Assembly: GCA_040757205.1 (NCBI GenBank)
Contig: JBFLXL010000008.1
Span: 1 to 64,000 of the forward strand
DNA from: Bacillota bacterium
GTDB lineage: Bacteria > Bacillota > Desulfotomaculia > Desulfotomaculales > Desulforudaceae
Length of the DNA: 64,000 bases
Direction: 5' to 3'
Shown: positions 35,200 to 44,920 of the stretch, piece after piece
How positions within the stretch are numbered: position 1 is the first letter of the stretch
Layout: every line of letters starts with the position of its first letter
The notes under the pieces: generated by a model
What the model saw: the letters and a program-made list of their open reading frames with translations, nothing else
Told to the model about the DNA's origin: nothing
The model's database searches: none
Position numbers and translations under genes: made by a program

Positions 35200-36180
35200 C
35201 TAACGGGGGTGCAGGACAAACCCGCGGACGACGTACTGCTTTCGGTCGCTGAAGGCCCAGACCCAGTCCATGGCGTGGACCGGGGTGAAAAGGCGGGTCA
35301 GGTTTTCCGGCACTGCCCCGGCATTCTTCAGGTGACTGTAGGTACGGAGCAGTCCCTCGACCGCCGCCGGGTCGATCTTTTCGGAATCCGGCGCGAGCGG
35401 GGCCGGCCCACAGTCCTTCCCGAGCCGGGCCGCATTCCATTCCAGGATGTCCGTGGCGAAAGCAACGGCGCCGGCGGGCGTAGCGGTGCCGGCGGGTGCG
35501 ACGCTGCGGTGCATGATTTCGCCTAGCCGGTCGGACAGGGCCCGGGTGACGCCGGCGGCGGCGGCGTGGATCCGGTCCCGGATGGGGGAGTGGCCGGCCA
35601 CCGCCCCGATGAAGGGTACGAACAGTTGGGTGGCCACGCAGACGGAGACCACCAGGTCGTAGCCGCAGCCGAGTTCGGGCGGCGGCGGCAGCCCGGCTTT
35701 TCTTCGGAGAGTGAGGAGGTAGCGGGCCAGGTCGGGCCACCGGCCGTGCCGGGCGAGGCGTACGACGGTTTCCGCCGCGCCCGAGGCGGCGAGCCCGGTC
35801 AGGTCGCCCGTGAGCAGGCGCACACCCGCCTTTTGGGGGGCGGTGAGTCTGCCCGCGCCCGCCGCCAGCGCGGTTTCGTCGAGGTCGAAGAGGGTCAGCT
35901 CGGTGAAGGTGTCGGCCAGGTGGCCGAGCGGGATGTCGTTGCCGTTGCCCGCCCCCAGCACCAGGCACCGCTCGCGGCGGGTCCCGGCGGCGGCCCGGTC
36001 CACCAGTTCCCGCACCAGCTCGCGGTGCCGCGTCCATCGGCCGTAGAAGGGCCGGGAAGCGTCGTTGCCCAGGCACAGCAACAGCCGGTACGCGTCCCGG
36101 TCGGCGGCGTCTTTGCCGCAGCACTGCAGGAATGCTCCCCCGGCGATACAGGAACACGGTTGGGACAAACGCTCCGCCAC
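35200..36180 (-). CDS. Class I SAM-dependent methyltransferase-like protein
   Basis: 326 residues. The SAM motif I (CLVLGAGNGNDIPL) is followed by the acidic loop LTLFDLDETAL and a GDLTGLAA post-motif. The N-terminus is Cys-rich (CSCIAGGAFLQCCGKDAADR), which may bind a metal. A DLVVSVCVATQLFVPF segment occupies the usual motif IV area. Substrate is unknown. The gene is monocistronic, between a zinc-ribbon gene and a protease. Confidence 0.7.
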   Translation of the reverse strand: MAERLSQPCSCIAGGAFLQCCGKDAADRDAYRLLLCLGNDASRPFYGRWTRHRELVRELVDRAAAGTRRERCLVLGAGNGNDIPLGHLADTFTELTLFDLDETALAAGAGRLTAPQKAGVRLLTGDLTGLAASGAAETVVRLARHGRWPDLARYLLTLRRKAGLPPPPELGCGYDLVVSVCVATQLFVPFIGAVAGHSPIRDRIHAAAAGVTRALSDRLGEIMHRSVAPAGTATPAGAVAFATDILEWNAARLGKDCGPAPLAPDSEKIDPAAVEGLLRTYSHLKNAGAVPENLTRLFTPVHAMDWVWAFSDRKQYVVRGFVLHPR

Positions 36181-36386
36181 CCCTTCTCCGAAACGGCATT
36201 ATTCCGCATTGTATCACTTCCGCACCGCGCCGACCCGCTAACGCGGGTACCCCGGCCCATCGCCGGCAGACACGGTCATAATAAGGTTACAAATACTAGT
36301 AATTAGGTCATAGTTGAACATATCCTCCGTTCGTCCGGCTGCCCGCCCGTCAGGTTTGACGGGCCTGAGGCTGGCGGTAGAGGAGC

Positions 36387-37412
36387 CTACAAGGCGATTC
36401 CCAAGAGGGAGAGCACATTCTGGATGCGGTTGCAGACCGTGGCCCGGTTGGAACCGGCAAAGAGCAAGCCCACAGCCCGGTTTTGCCCGTCCAGGACCAG
36501 GGAGCCGCTGTCTCCGGGGCTGCTCATCGGGCCGGTCAGAAATTGGTCTGTAAAGACGGCGGAACGCCCGCCGGAGAAACCTACCACCATCTTGACCGCG
36601 ACATAGGTGACCTGCCCGTGGGTGAGCCCGGTGGTGCGCCCGCTCTTCTTAACCGCCATCCCCAACGCGGCTTCGGCCGTGCCCTGCACCACGCCGATTT
36701 CCAGGATTTCGGCTTTTACGTCCGCGGGGTCCAGCGGGGCGGCCACGGCGGCGTCCACCAGGTTCTCCCCGGTCTGTCGCTTGTAGATCTTTACAAAATA
36801 GTCCGGTTGGAAAAGGCGGACCAGGCGGTTTAAAGCCTTTTCAAACCGGCGCGCCGTGGGACAGCTGGGTTCCTGGCTTTGGCTTTCAAAGCGGATCGGG
36901 ATGAATTTCAGGAGCCGCCCGATGGTGTCCATTTCGGGGTTGCCCTTGTCGTGGACGCCCGGCTGGACGATGGGGTCCCCGACGGTACAGCGGCCGTCGG
37001 TGCCGTTCGATTCGTTAGCGATTACGTGGTTGTTGGACAAAATCAACAGCCTGCCGGTAGATTGCTCGGTGACCTGAGCGCCCAGGGTCCCCGCCGTGAC
37101 CCGGAAATGACCGACGCTTACCCCCGGCGGTGCGGGCCTCCACTTTTCCGTCCGCCCGGCGTGAATCTGAATCCGGCCCACTTCGACCACGTCGGTGGGC
37201 ACATTCCCCAACTGCTTGGGGACCAGGGCAGCCGCCGGCAACGCCTGGGACGGCAGTTTTTCGCTGACGAACACTGCCAGGGACCTCTCCGAAGTATTTT
37301 TTTGCCCCGTGATTTTGTATCCCAGCCCAACTCCTACTACATTTGGCAGTAACATCAGTTGAGGCGCGTGGCGTTCAAGTACTGAACGATGGTTCTTCAC
37401 GTTTTCCCACAC
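36387..37412 (-). CDS. Trypsin-like serine protease
   Basis: 341 residues. The catalytic triad is readable: His129 in LSNNHVIA, Asp220 in ENLVDAAVA, Ser302 in SPGDSGSLV. The oxyanion glycine and the turns GRTTGLTHG and FAGSNRATVCNRI fit the chymotrypsin fold. There is no signal peptide; the N-terminus (MWENVKNHRSVLERHAP) is soluble. Similar cytosolic-looking proteases occur singly in many soil and subsurface bacteria with unknown targets. Confidence 0.85.
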   Translation of the reverse strand: MWENVKNHRSVLERHAPQLMLLPNVVGVGLGYKITGQKNTSERSLAVFVSEKLPSQALPAAALVPKQLGNVPTDVVEVGRIQIHAGRTEKWRPAPPGVSVGHFRVTAGTLGAQVTEQSTGRLLILSNNHVIANESNGTDGRCTVGDPIVQPGVHDKGNPEMDTIGRLLKFIPIRFESQSQEPSCPTARRFEKALNRLVRLFQPDYFVKIYKRQTGENLVDAAVAAPLDPADVKAEILEIGVVQGTAEAALGMAVKKSGRTTGLTHGQVTYVAVKMVVGFSGGRSAVFTDQFLTGPMSSPGDSGSLVLDGQNRAVGLLFAGSNRATVCNRIQNVLSLLGIAL

Positions 37413-37647
37413 CTTTCTTATGGTGGAATGATTTGCCTGGATGCTGGTGACAGTCTATGTGGGAGAGGAACAACAGGTGCCAAGCTGAAGAGCGGGCAAT
37501 CGGCTTAGGCGGCGGAACGGCGACTCCCAAATGACACGATCAAGCCTTGTTGCCGACTGTAAAGCAAAATTTACGTAATCCTCACGCTCTCTTAACATTG
37601 CACCGGTAAAATAAGAGGCGTAAACCGGTCGGAAAGAGTGAGTGCGG

Positions 37648-38211
37648 ATGACCGCGTCACTGGCAGTGAGCATTCGGCAACAGAATACATATCGTGTCGG
37701 CGAAAGTGCCGCTTTCCGTGCGGCCGACGAAATCACGGCGGACGCGGTTGACGGTTGTCTGGCCTTGGTGACGAGGGAAATCAATCAGTCCTTTGCTTTG
37801 TTGGACGCGGCCGTAAAACCGATGGTTGCTTCCAGAGAGACGACGGCGGTCCGGATTGTCTCGCATTTCGTGCAAACAGGTTTTTCGGAGAACCTGATGG
37901 AACGGATAAACACCATTTTCACGGCATCGTTGCAAGCGCGTTTCGACGGTGTTCGGACCGATGTGCAAATCACTTTGAGTGATGATGTCCTGCCTCCCGT
38001 GGACTGGTTGTCCGAGGCTTTTTATGAGCGGCGCAGAACACGATTTGTGCAGCGTCTGATGTCGGCCTTGGCGGAAAACAGTATTCAACTAACCATGGAG
38101 ACCATTTCTGCGGGAAAAGTGAGCAGCGGTACGTGCAAGCGCTTGGATATCGGCGGCACGTTGGTCCGGATGCTGATGGACAGGGTGGTGCACGAGGACT
38201 TCATTGGATAA
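37648..38211 (+). CDS. Hypothetical protein, unrecognised
   Basis: 187 residues from ATG 37648, nine bases after GGAAAGAG. Mixed alpha/beta, with hydrophobic heptads in SFALLDAAVKPMV and a basic segment FYERRRTRFVQRLM. No motif is known to me. GC content and codon use appear lower than in the neighbours, and the gene runs directly into a broken P-type ATPase, so it probably arrived with that fragment. Confidence 0.55.
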   Translation: MTASLAVSIRQQNTYRVGESAAFRAADEITADAVDGCLALVTREINQSFALLDAAVKPMVASRETTAVRIVSHFVQTGFSENLMERINTIFTASLQARFDGVRTDVQITLSDDVLPPVDWLSEAFYERRRTRFVQRLMSALAENSIQLTMETISAGKVSSGTCKRLDIGGTLVRMLMDRVVHEDFIG

Positions 38212-39200
38212 CCTGGGCAAAAAAATCACCGTGAGTTGCCTGGCCGCCTGTGGCTTGGTGGTGGCCATCGGTCTCATAAACGGTCAGCCGCCGCTGCAAA
38301 TCATCCGCACGGGTATCAGTTTGGCGGTTGGGGCCATACCGGAGGGATTGCCCGCCGTCGTTACGATTGCCATGGCCTTCGGCGTACACCGGATGGCGAG
38401 GAAGAACATGGTCGTCCGCAAGCTGAATGCCGTAGAAACGCTTGGTTCTGCCACCGTGATCTGCACGGACAAGACCGGAACGCTGACCAAGAACGAAATG
38501 ACGGTGACGGACATTGTGGGCTATAGCCGGCATTGGCAGGTTACCGGGGAAGGATATCTGCCCCAGGGGCGGTTTCACAGCCAAGGCCGCGTGGTTGATC
38601 CCGCTCAGGATGCGGAACTGCGCCAAATCCTCAGCATTTGCACCTTATGCAATAACGCCGGCTATGACGGCGACAACGGCCATATTCAGGGTGATCCAAC
38701 CGAAGCGGCGTTGAAGGATCCGCCCAAACCGGGGGTCAAACAAGCGGTAGCCAAATGCCGCCGGGCCGGGGTCAAGGTTTTGATGATCACCGGGGACCAC
38801 CCCGCCACCGGTATGGCTATTGCCAGGCAACTGGACATTTTGCGGCATGGTCGCCTGCTGACCGGCAGCGACATTGAAAAAATGAGCGAGGAAGCACTAG
38901 GTGAATGTCTTGAACGAGTGGAAGTGTGTGCGCGTGCCACGCCGGAGCATAAGCTGCGCATTGTGCGCGTGCTGAAACGAAACGGTCATGTGGTCGCCAT
39001 GACGGGTGATGGGGTTAACGATGCGCCGGCGGTCAAAGAAGCCGATGTGGGCATCGCTATGGGTTGAGCGGCACGGAAGTGACCAAAAGCGCCTCTTCCA
39101 TTGTACTGACCGACGATAACTTTGCCACTATTGTTGCCGCACTGGAAGAAGGGCGCAAGCAAGCTATAGACAAGGATATTGCGGCGGTCGAGCACAGTCC
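38204..39200 (+). pseudogene. Truncated P-type cation ATPase
   Basis: Begins in the middle of a PMR1/SERCA-type ATPase at the M4 region ([20 protein letters not shown]) and keeps [16 protein letters not shown]. It jumps from GDPTEAAL straight to DPPKPGVKQAV, losing most of the nucleotide domain. It shows [16 protein letters not shown] and then a frameshift at 39067, followed by [20 protein letters not shown]. The N-terminal and C-terminal membrane parts are absent. It is clearly dead, distinct from the intact gene at 29076 (PEGLP against PEALP). Confidence 0.92.
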
Positions 39201-39214
39201 CGCAGGAGGGAGCC

Positions 39215-39391
39215 ATGGAAGAGAAACTGACGGTTTTGCGAACAAAACTTCGTGAAGCGATAAGCCTCTTGAAAGAAGCCGTGGAAATCAGCCTGGAAAT
39301 GAAAGCGGCGGGAACTGTTGCCGAACGTGAAGCAAACGGGTTGTGGAGCCTGTTTTTACAGGAATTCTTGGCGTATGCAAAAAAAACGTAG
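39215..39391 (+). CDS. Small helical protein, 58 residues
   Basis: ATG at 39215 after GCAGGAGGGAGCC, a strong RBS. The peptide [20 protein letters not shown] and the remainder are almost all helix (likely coiled coil). No family recognised. It sits right after the dead ATPase, and the start codon and RBS look intact, so it may be a living small gene. Confidence 0.55.
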   Translation: MEEKLTVLRTKLREAISLLKEAVEISLEMKAAGTVAEREANGLWSLFLQEFLAYAKKT

Positions 39392-39628
39392 CCGCGAAAC
39401 AAAACAAAACTTTTTGGCGGGAATACGTTTGCCCCGCTGAGTTGGGGTGACGATACGCAACGGCGGCCACGATCAGCCTTGAGCCGGCGGCGCTCTTGAT
39501 CTTCTTGGGAAAAAGCAAGGACAATAAGCGCCAGGTTACGCGGACCCGAGACCCTGGCGGGTGCCGGGAGCGGCCGGGGCCGGGCGCGACTAGTTAGGCC
39601 GACCCCCTGTCGCGGGCGAATGCCTTTC

Positions 39629-40102
39629 CTACCGGTGGTCGTAGACTACGCAGGTCCCGGCGATAAGGTCGTGCAAGCCGCGCTTTTCCTTATGGAAGGC
39701 CACCAACACGAAGCCCAGCCCCAAAAGGAGCGCGCTGACCGTATAGCCGAGCAGGCAGCGCAGCAGCGCCTTGCCGTAGCCGAATTCCTGCCGGTCCCGG
39801 TAGGTGACGATCCTAATGCCCATGATCTTTTTTCCGGGCGTCTTGCCGCCCCAGTGCACCCAGAAGGCGACCGTGACGGAGACCGAGAGCAGGAAATTCA
39901 CGAAGTCGGCCCGGCCGGAGGTCGCCCCGCCGGTATACCATTCCCAGCCGAAGAGGGAGGAGACGAAGATGGTGATGGGAATGCCCAGGATGAAGCCGTC
40001 CAGAATCGTGGCCACCGCCCGGACCCAGAAACCGGCGTATTCCACCGGTACCGCCGGTACCACCGGTTGCTCCGGGTGGTCGAATTGGTCCTGATCGTAC
40101 AT
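39629..40102 (-). CDS. RDD-family membrane protein
   Basis: 157 residues. The RDD domain is shown by YAGFWVRAVATILDGFIL (the Arg and Asp-Asp positions reduced to R..D) and GKTPGKKIMGIRIVTYRD, with four membrane segments. RDD proteins are small membrane proteins of unsettled function, some proposed as ion or drug exchangers. A Pro/Glu-rich start precedes the first span. The RBS GGAGG lies before the ATG at 40102. Confidence 0.88.
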   Translation of the reverse strand: MYDQDQFDHPEQPVVPAVPVEYAGFWVRAVATILDGFILGIPITIFVSSLFGWEWYTGGATSGRADFVNFLLSVSVTVAFWVHWGGKTPGKKIMGIRIVTYRDRQEFGYGKALLRCLLGYTVSALLLGLGFVLVAFHKEKRGLHDLIAGTCVVYDHR

Positions 40103-40157
40103 ACCTTCAAACCTCCTTGGTGGTCATGTTACTGCCACAATATATGCGGCCGCCCGC

Positions 40158-40368
40158 GGTCTAGGAGACCGCTGCAAAACTGCGCCTGGCTTTGTCAGGC
40201 TCGCCGTCCGATGCTCACGTACCACCCAGTACGCTCCGCGCCGTCCGGCTTCGCCGCATCAAGCCATGCTTGTTTTTCGCGGCCTCCAGTCTTTTGGAAT
40301 AGTTATCCATAAAGGCGTTTAGATCTAATTCTTGTCCAATTTCTGGTTTTGCAACACTCTCCTAGACC
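40158..40368. mobile_element. 211-bp MITE-like element with terminal inverted repeats
   Basis: The 23-bp ends ggtctaggagaccgctgcaa (40158) and its inverted partner (40346-40368) match at 20 of 23 positions. Inside, the minus strand has an open frame with the peptide GQELDLNAFMDNYSKRLEAA, probably the start of a lost transposase. The element is too short to be autonomous and is likely an internally deleted IS. Confidence 0.75.
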
Positions 40369-40409
40369 GGCCCGGGCCATTCCGGTTTCGCCGGCTGCCG
40401 CTCGTCTCT

Positions 40410-40880
40410 TTACGCCCGCAGCTCGTCCCGCAGGCGCATCAGCAAGACCCCGAGCCGGTTTCTCCCCGTGCCCTGCTTCCCGACTCCCCAGCGGTAGTCA
40501 TCGGGGGAGTCGTACACCAACTCCTCGTCACCGGTGGCGAGCAGTCCTTCCTTTAGTTCGGGATGCTGCGTGAATTTGGCCCGGAAGGCGCTTTGCATCA
40601 CCTCTTCCTGAACCGTGTCCCAGTCGGCCCGCAGGGGCAGGTCCCGCCTGCGGCCCTCGATCGCGGCCATCTTGGCGGTGGCCTGGCAGCGCACATGCTC
40701 GCGGATGGAGATGGTTTTGCCGCTCGTGTAAGTGATTTCGGCGTTCTCGTCGAACTTGCCGGCCTGGTAATAGTGTTCCACGGTCGGCCAGAAGCGGCCG
40801 TCCAGCTCAAAGCCGTAGGGCGAAACGGTGTTCATGAAGCCGTAGGGTTCAAGTGTCTTCCAGAACCTGATCACCGGCAA
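40410..40880 (-). CDS. NADAR-family protein (YbiA-like)
   Basis: 156 residues. NADAR blocks are LEPYGFMNTVSPYGFELDGR, FWPTVEHYYQAGKF, HVRCQATAKMAAIE, FTQHPELKEGLLATGDEELV and DYRWGVGKQGTGRNRLGVLL. Enzymes of this family remove ADP-ribose or cleave N-glycosides of aminouracil-type intermediates. They appear in defence and riboflavin-damage control. It is a single gene with no linked ADP-ribosyltransferase in sight. Confidence 0.88.
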   Translation of the reverse strand: MPVIRFWKTLEPYGFMNTVSPYGFELDGRFWPTVEHYYQAGKFDENAEITYTSGKTISIREHVRCQATAKMAAIEGRRRDLPLRADWDTVQEEVMQSAFRAKFTQHPELKEGLLATGDEELVYDSPDDYRWGVGKQGTGRNRLGVLLMRLRDELRA

Positions 40881-41437
40881 GCCCCCTACCTGTGTGTGAA
40901 CTTGGGGATTGGGCTAGTTGCATTTGTTATATTCGACGTGATCCAGGGTTTTCCTTCTTCTGTCATTGAGGATTGGCGGCCGAGATTGACCGGCGGATCA
41001 AAAAAGGCCGCGATATCAGCACGGTAACGGCGCCGTGGGAGGCGGCGGAACACCAGATGCCGGCCGTTGCGGTAAACGACCCGCGCCCCGGTGAGGGGGC
41101 TTCCGGCAAGCGGGATATGATAATCCCAAACCTTAAATGGGACGGCGGCGAATAATAGGACGGAAAGGCAAAGAGAGGAAAAAGCACATAATGCGCGAAG
41201 GACTTAAGACCAAGGACGCCCGACCGCCCAGAGACCGCGAAATGGTGAGGAATACCGGGTTTCCCGGTGCGCGCACCAAGTGGCCGATGCGGCACAGGGA
41301 CGGCGACACGCCGGCGGCACGGGACGGTTCTCTGCCGCCAATCGACACGGGGGATTGCGACACGGGGAAGGTCCCCTCGGCGCCCAAGGAAAAAGGAACG
41401 CCGCCGCAAAAAGTACCGGAGATTGGGGGAATAGAGG
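40881..41437 (+). other. Gap with two weak small frames
   Basis: A frame at 40973-41155 (IDRRIKKGRDISTVTAPWEA) and another from ATG 41191 after GAGAGGA (to 41460, overlapping mscS) look only partly protein-like. The second is rich in Pro and charged residues. Either may be a real small gene. I found no family and no strong promoter. Confidence 0.25.
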
Positions 41438-41446
41438 GTGGACGGA

Positions 41447-42304
41447 ATGACCTTTTTTGAAGAGCTCAGGGCGAGCACGCAGACGTACCTCCTGGACGCC
41501 GCCTTTTGGTTGCAGGCGGTTGAAGTGGCGGTCCGGGTACTGGTCGTTGTCGCCGCCGCCTACCTGATCGTCCGGTTGGCGCGCAAGGCCATTCAGAAGC
41601 TGCTTCAGCAGCGGGAAAAGGGCCTCGTCAAGTTGGACGAGCGCCGGCTCGGCACGGTGAGCGCGCTGCTCGGCAACGTCGTCGGCTACGTCGTGTATTT
41701 CGTGATGGTGCTGATGGTCCTCGCCCAACTGGGCTTCAACCTCGGCCCGGTACTGGCCGGCGCCGGCATCATCGGCCTGGCGGTCGGATTTGGGGCGCAG
41801 AACCTGGTGCGGGACGTGATCAGCGGTCTTTTCATCATCCTGGAGGACCAGTACGCCGTGGGCGACGACGTGGCCATCGGCAATTTCACCGGCACGGTTC
41901 AGGAGGTTGGCCTGCGGATCACCAGGATTAAGCAGTGGACGGGGGAAGTCCACTTCATCCCGAACGGGAGCATCACCCAGGTCACCAATTTCTCCAAGGA
42001 GAACAGCGCCGCCGTGGTGGACGTCGGGATCGCCTACGAGGAGAAGGTCGAAGAGGCCGTCAGGGTGCTGGAGGCCCTGCTGGCTCACCTGCGGATGGAG
42101 ATCGAGGACATCATCGGCGAGGCGCGGGTCCTGGGGGTGCAGAGCCTCGGCGATTCCGCCGTGGTGCTGCGGGTGATGGCCGAGTGTAAGCCGATGACCC
42201 ACTTCGCCGTGGCCCGCAAGCTGCGGGAGATGATCAAAGCCGAGTTTGAGCGGGAGAACATCGAAATCCCGTACCCGCGCACGGTGGTGTTCCGGCGGGA
42301 GTAG
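41447..42304 (+). CDS. Small-conductance mechanosensitive channel (MscS family)
   Basis: 285 residues (an in-frame GTG at 41438 is the alternative start). Three membrane helices; TM3 and the pore-lining segment LAGAGIIGLAVGFGAQNLVR match MscS. The beta domain motif DVISGLFIILEDQYAVGDDV is followed by RITRIKQWTGEVHFIPNGSI and an alpha/beta C-terminus. It opens under membrane tension to release solutes on osmotic down-shock. It is monocistronic. Confidence 0.95.
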   Translation: MTFFEELRASTQTYLLDAAFWLQAVEVAVRVLVVVAAAYLIVRLARKAIQKLLQQREKGLVKLDERRLGTVSALLGNVVGYVVYFVMVLMVLAQLGFNLGPVLAGAGIIGLAVGFGAQNLVRDVISGLFIILEDQYAVGDDVAIGNFTGTVQEVGLRITRIKQWTGEVHFIPNGSITQVTNFSKENSAAVVDVGIAYEEKVEEAVRVLEALLAHLRMEIEDIIGEARVLGVQSLGDSAVVLRVMAECKPMTHFAVARKLREMIKAEFERENIEIPYPRTVVFRRE

Positions 42305-42421
42305 CCCCGCAGCATTCTAAAAAGTATTGGACAAACCGGAAAACCATGTTAAAGTGCAATTAGTTGGCCAATATGAAGTAAGCTGTCGCATTTGTACGGA
42401 TTAGTTCGAATCCTGGAGAGG

Positions 42422-43796
42422 ATGAGGGCCTATCCACCGACCAACTGCCGCCACGCTCCTGTCCGCCGTTCTGCTGTGCCTGGCGCTGTTTGTCCTGACG
42501 CCGTCCGGGACGGCCGGGGCCACGGCCGTAAGCACCAACGTCGGCGTCATCATCAACGCCGTACCCTTGGCTATTCCCGCTGCCGATCAGCAGCCGTTCA
42601 TCAAGGACGATCGAGTGTACGTGCCGCTGCGCGCGGTCGGCGAGGGCTTGAACTTCGAGGTGCAGTGGGTCGGCGCAACCAGGCGGGTGGTCATCACCAC
42701 CGGGGGACGGGACGGGGCGCAGCTCCCGGCCCGGACGGGCGGCCTGAAACCGGTGCAGATCGTGGTGGACGGCCGGGTCAAGGAGATTTCTCCCGGCCAA
42801 GGCGAGCCCTTCGTGACCGCCGCAGGGCGGACGGTGGTTCCCCTGCGGGCGGTGGGCGAGGCGCTCGACTGCGCGGTGGACTGGGACAGCGCGGCGCGGC
42901 AGGTGACCATTCGGTCCAAACCGAAGCCTCCGCCGCCCCCGCCGCCCAGCCGCGGGCCGGAGGAGTACGGGGAAACGAGGCCCATGCCGCCGCCCGGCGG
43001 CGGTCTGCTGGCGGAGCTCGCCGCCTACCGGACCAACATCCTGCTGCTCGGCGGGACGCGCATCAACACGGCGGAACTCCTGGGCCGGGACGAAGGAACT
43101 TTCAGCCCGGCCCAACTGGATAAGTTCCGGAGCGACTTGGATGAACTCAGAAAGTTCGATGCGCGGGTCAGGCTCCCGGACGGCCGGGAATGGGCCGTCG
43201 CCGAACTGACCATTCTGGGGCCGGCAATCGCCACCGCCGACCAACTGCGTGCCTGGCTGGAGGCTGAAGCCCGGAAGCGCGTGCGGACTGAGCAGTGGGG
43301 GCGGGAGTTCGTCCCCTTCCCGGACCTGGTGGGCCTCTACCTGCGGATCGGCGCCGAGTACGGCGTCCGCGGCGACCTGGCCCTGGCCCAGGCGGCCAAG
43401 GAAACCGGGTACTGGCAGTTTACCGGCCTGGTGCAACCCGACCAGAACAACTTCTGCGGGCTGTGGGCGATCTCCAGAGACCGTCCTTTGACCGGCAGGG
43501 AACCCCTGAACGGGGCCGACCCGAGCCGGGTCCGTCTGGAGGCGGGGCGCCATGGCGCCACCTTCGCCACGCCGGAAGCCGGGGTCGAGGCGCACATTCA
43601 GCACCTTTACGCCTACGCCACCAGTGCCGCCACGGACCTGCCGCCCGGTAAAACTCTCCTGAGCCCCCGGTTTGTCTATGTACAGCGCGGGTGCGCTCCG
43701 ACCTGGCAGGGGCTGAACGCGCGCTGGGCGGTTCCCGGGACGACTTACGGCCAGAGCATCATCCGCGACTACTGGCTGAAAGCTTTCGATTACTAA
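42422..43796 (+). CDS. Stalk-domain glucosaminidase (secreted wall hydrolase)
   Basis: The frame is clear from 42426. A hydrophobic signal (TLLSAVLLCLALFVLTPSGT) leads to two copper-amine-oxidase-like stalk repeats (DRVYVPLRAVGEGLNFEVQW; GRTVVPLRAVGEALDCAVDW). A Pro-rich linker and a C-terminal glucosaminidase domain follow (LALAQAAKETGYWQFTGLVQ; NNFCGLWAIS). It has roles in peptidoglycan cleavage outside the cell. The ATG at 42422, with GGAGAGG just before it, is one base out of frame with the signal peptide. In-frame ATG starts are absent until far inside. A one-base insertion (atgAgggcc) or a non-standard start is implied. Confidence 0.82.
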
Positions 43797-44098
43797 TCAA
43801 GACCGGCCGGTCCGTCGTGCTTTGTTTGGGCCTTCACGGGCATGATCGCTGCGGGCGCTGGGCGGTGGCGCGTTTCTCCCGCACCGGACAACACCCCCAT
43901 TCACCCTTTTTGAGCAGACGGACTCCCGATTGCGCGCAAAAGGCCGACCGGAAGTCTCCGGATTGGATAATGGCCCTCAGCCGCCCTCATTCCAGTTATT
44001 TCCTCTTTACGGAAGGATGCCAAACCAACTTCGCTAGGTTACAATAACTGGGTGAACAGTAAATTATTGCCCATTGCGGAATCTGCATTGACGGGTGG
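43797..44098. other. Gap with no gene seen
   Basis: No supported frame. A -10-like TACAAT lies near 44040 without a matching -35 box. The region presumably holds the promoter of the 3D-domain gene. Confidence 0.4.
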
Positions 44099-44914
44099 GT
44101 GTTGGCTCTGAGTTCTTCGGAATGGCACACGCTGACCTCCCGGAACAGGAACACGTGTGCCAGGATATCGCTCACCGGCGGGGTAACCGCATCGGCGGTC
44201 CGGCCGGCGCCGGATGAAAAGAAGAGCCGGGGTTCCAGCGGCCTGTTCCTGATCTCGGGCCTGGCGGTATTGCTGGTGGTATGCGGCACGGCTCTCTTCG
44301 GGCTCAAGGGTGACACCGGGCCGCCGACGATCCCCGCGGTGGCGGCGGTGGTCTCGCACGCGCCTGCCGCCGACCTGCCGGCCCGACCCGCTGACCCGGC
44401 CCGATCCACTGGTGTTGGTGCCCCGGTTGGGCGCCCCGAGCAGGCACCTGGGGATACCCCGGGCGGGTATTCCCAGGCAGCCCCGTTGCCCGACCGGGTG
44501 GACCGTTCCCAGGAAGCCGCCCCCGGCCCACCCCCCCCGGAACCAACCGTTCACCAGTCGGCCCAAACCGCAAATGCGCGCATCCCGGAGCGTTCGAAAA
44601 CCGAACCGGCCACCCGGGGCGGCGGGCGGATGCTGGCCATGCTTGCCACGGCCTACACCCCGGACTGCGGCACCGGCGACGGCTACACCGCGACCATGAC
44701 CAGGCCGCGGATCGGGGTGATCGCGGTCGACCCCGAGGTCATCCCTTACAAGACACTCGTTTACGTCGAAAACTACGGCTACTTCCGGGCCGAGGACACC
44801 GGCGGGGCCATCAAGGGCAACCGGATCGATATCTACATGCACACCAGGGAGGAAGCCCTGCAGTTCGGCCGGCGCTGGGTGGACGTCAAGATCATCGGGA
44901 AAATAGAAGAATAG
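44099..44914 (+). CDS. 3D-domain (RlpA/YuiC-like) exported protein
   Basis: 271 residues in the long form; the true start may be nearer the membrane segment. A TM or signal segment at about 50-70 (SGLFLISGLAVLLVVCGTAL) is followed by a Pro/Ala-rich spacer to about 175. The C-terminal 3D domain is shown by TAYTPDCGTGDGYTATMTRP, IGVIAVDPEVIPYKTLVYVE and the last Asp block FRAEDTGGAIKGNRIDIYM. Proteins of this fold (Sps/YuiC type) are peptidoglycan lytic enzymes, some used in spore germination or resuscitation. Confidence 0.87.
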   Translation: MLALSSSEWHTLTSRNRNTCARISLTGGVTASAVRPAPDEKKSRGSSGLFLISGLAVLLVVCGTALFGLKGDTGPPTIPAVAAVVSHAPAADLPARPADPARSTGVGAPVGRPEQAPGDTPGGYSQAAPLPDRVDRSQEAAPGPPPPEPTVHQSAQTANARIPERSKTEPATRGGGRMLAMLATAYTPDCGTGDGYTATMTRPRIGVIAVDPEVIPYKTLVYVENYGYFRAEDTGGAIKGNRIDIYMHTREEALQFGRRWVDVKIIGKIEE

Positions 44915-44920
44915 CAGCTT

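Noticed and set aside
42395-42425. T-arm-like ggattagttcgaatcc, possible tRNA
   Set aside because: The rest of a cloverleaf (acceptor, D and anticodon arms) cannot be formed from the upstream bases.
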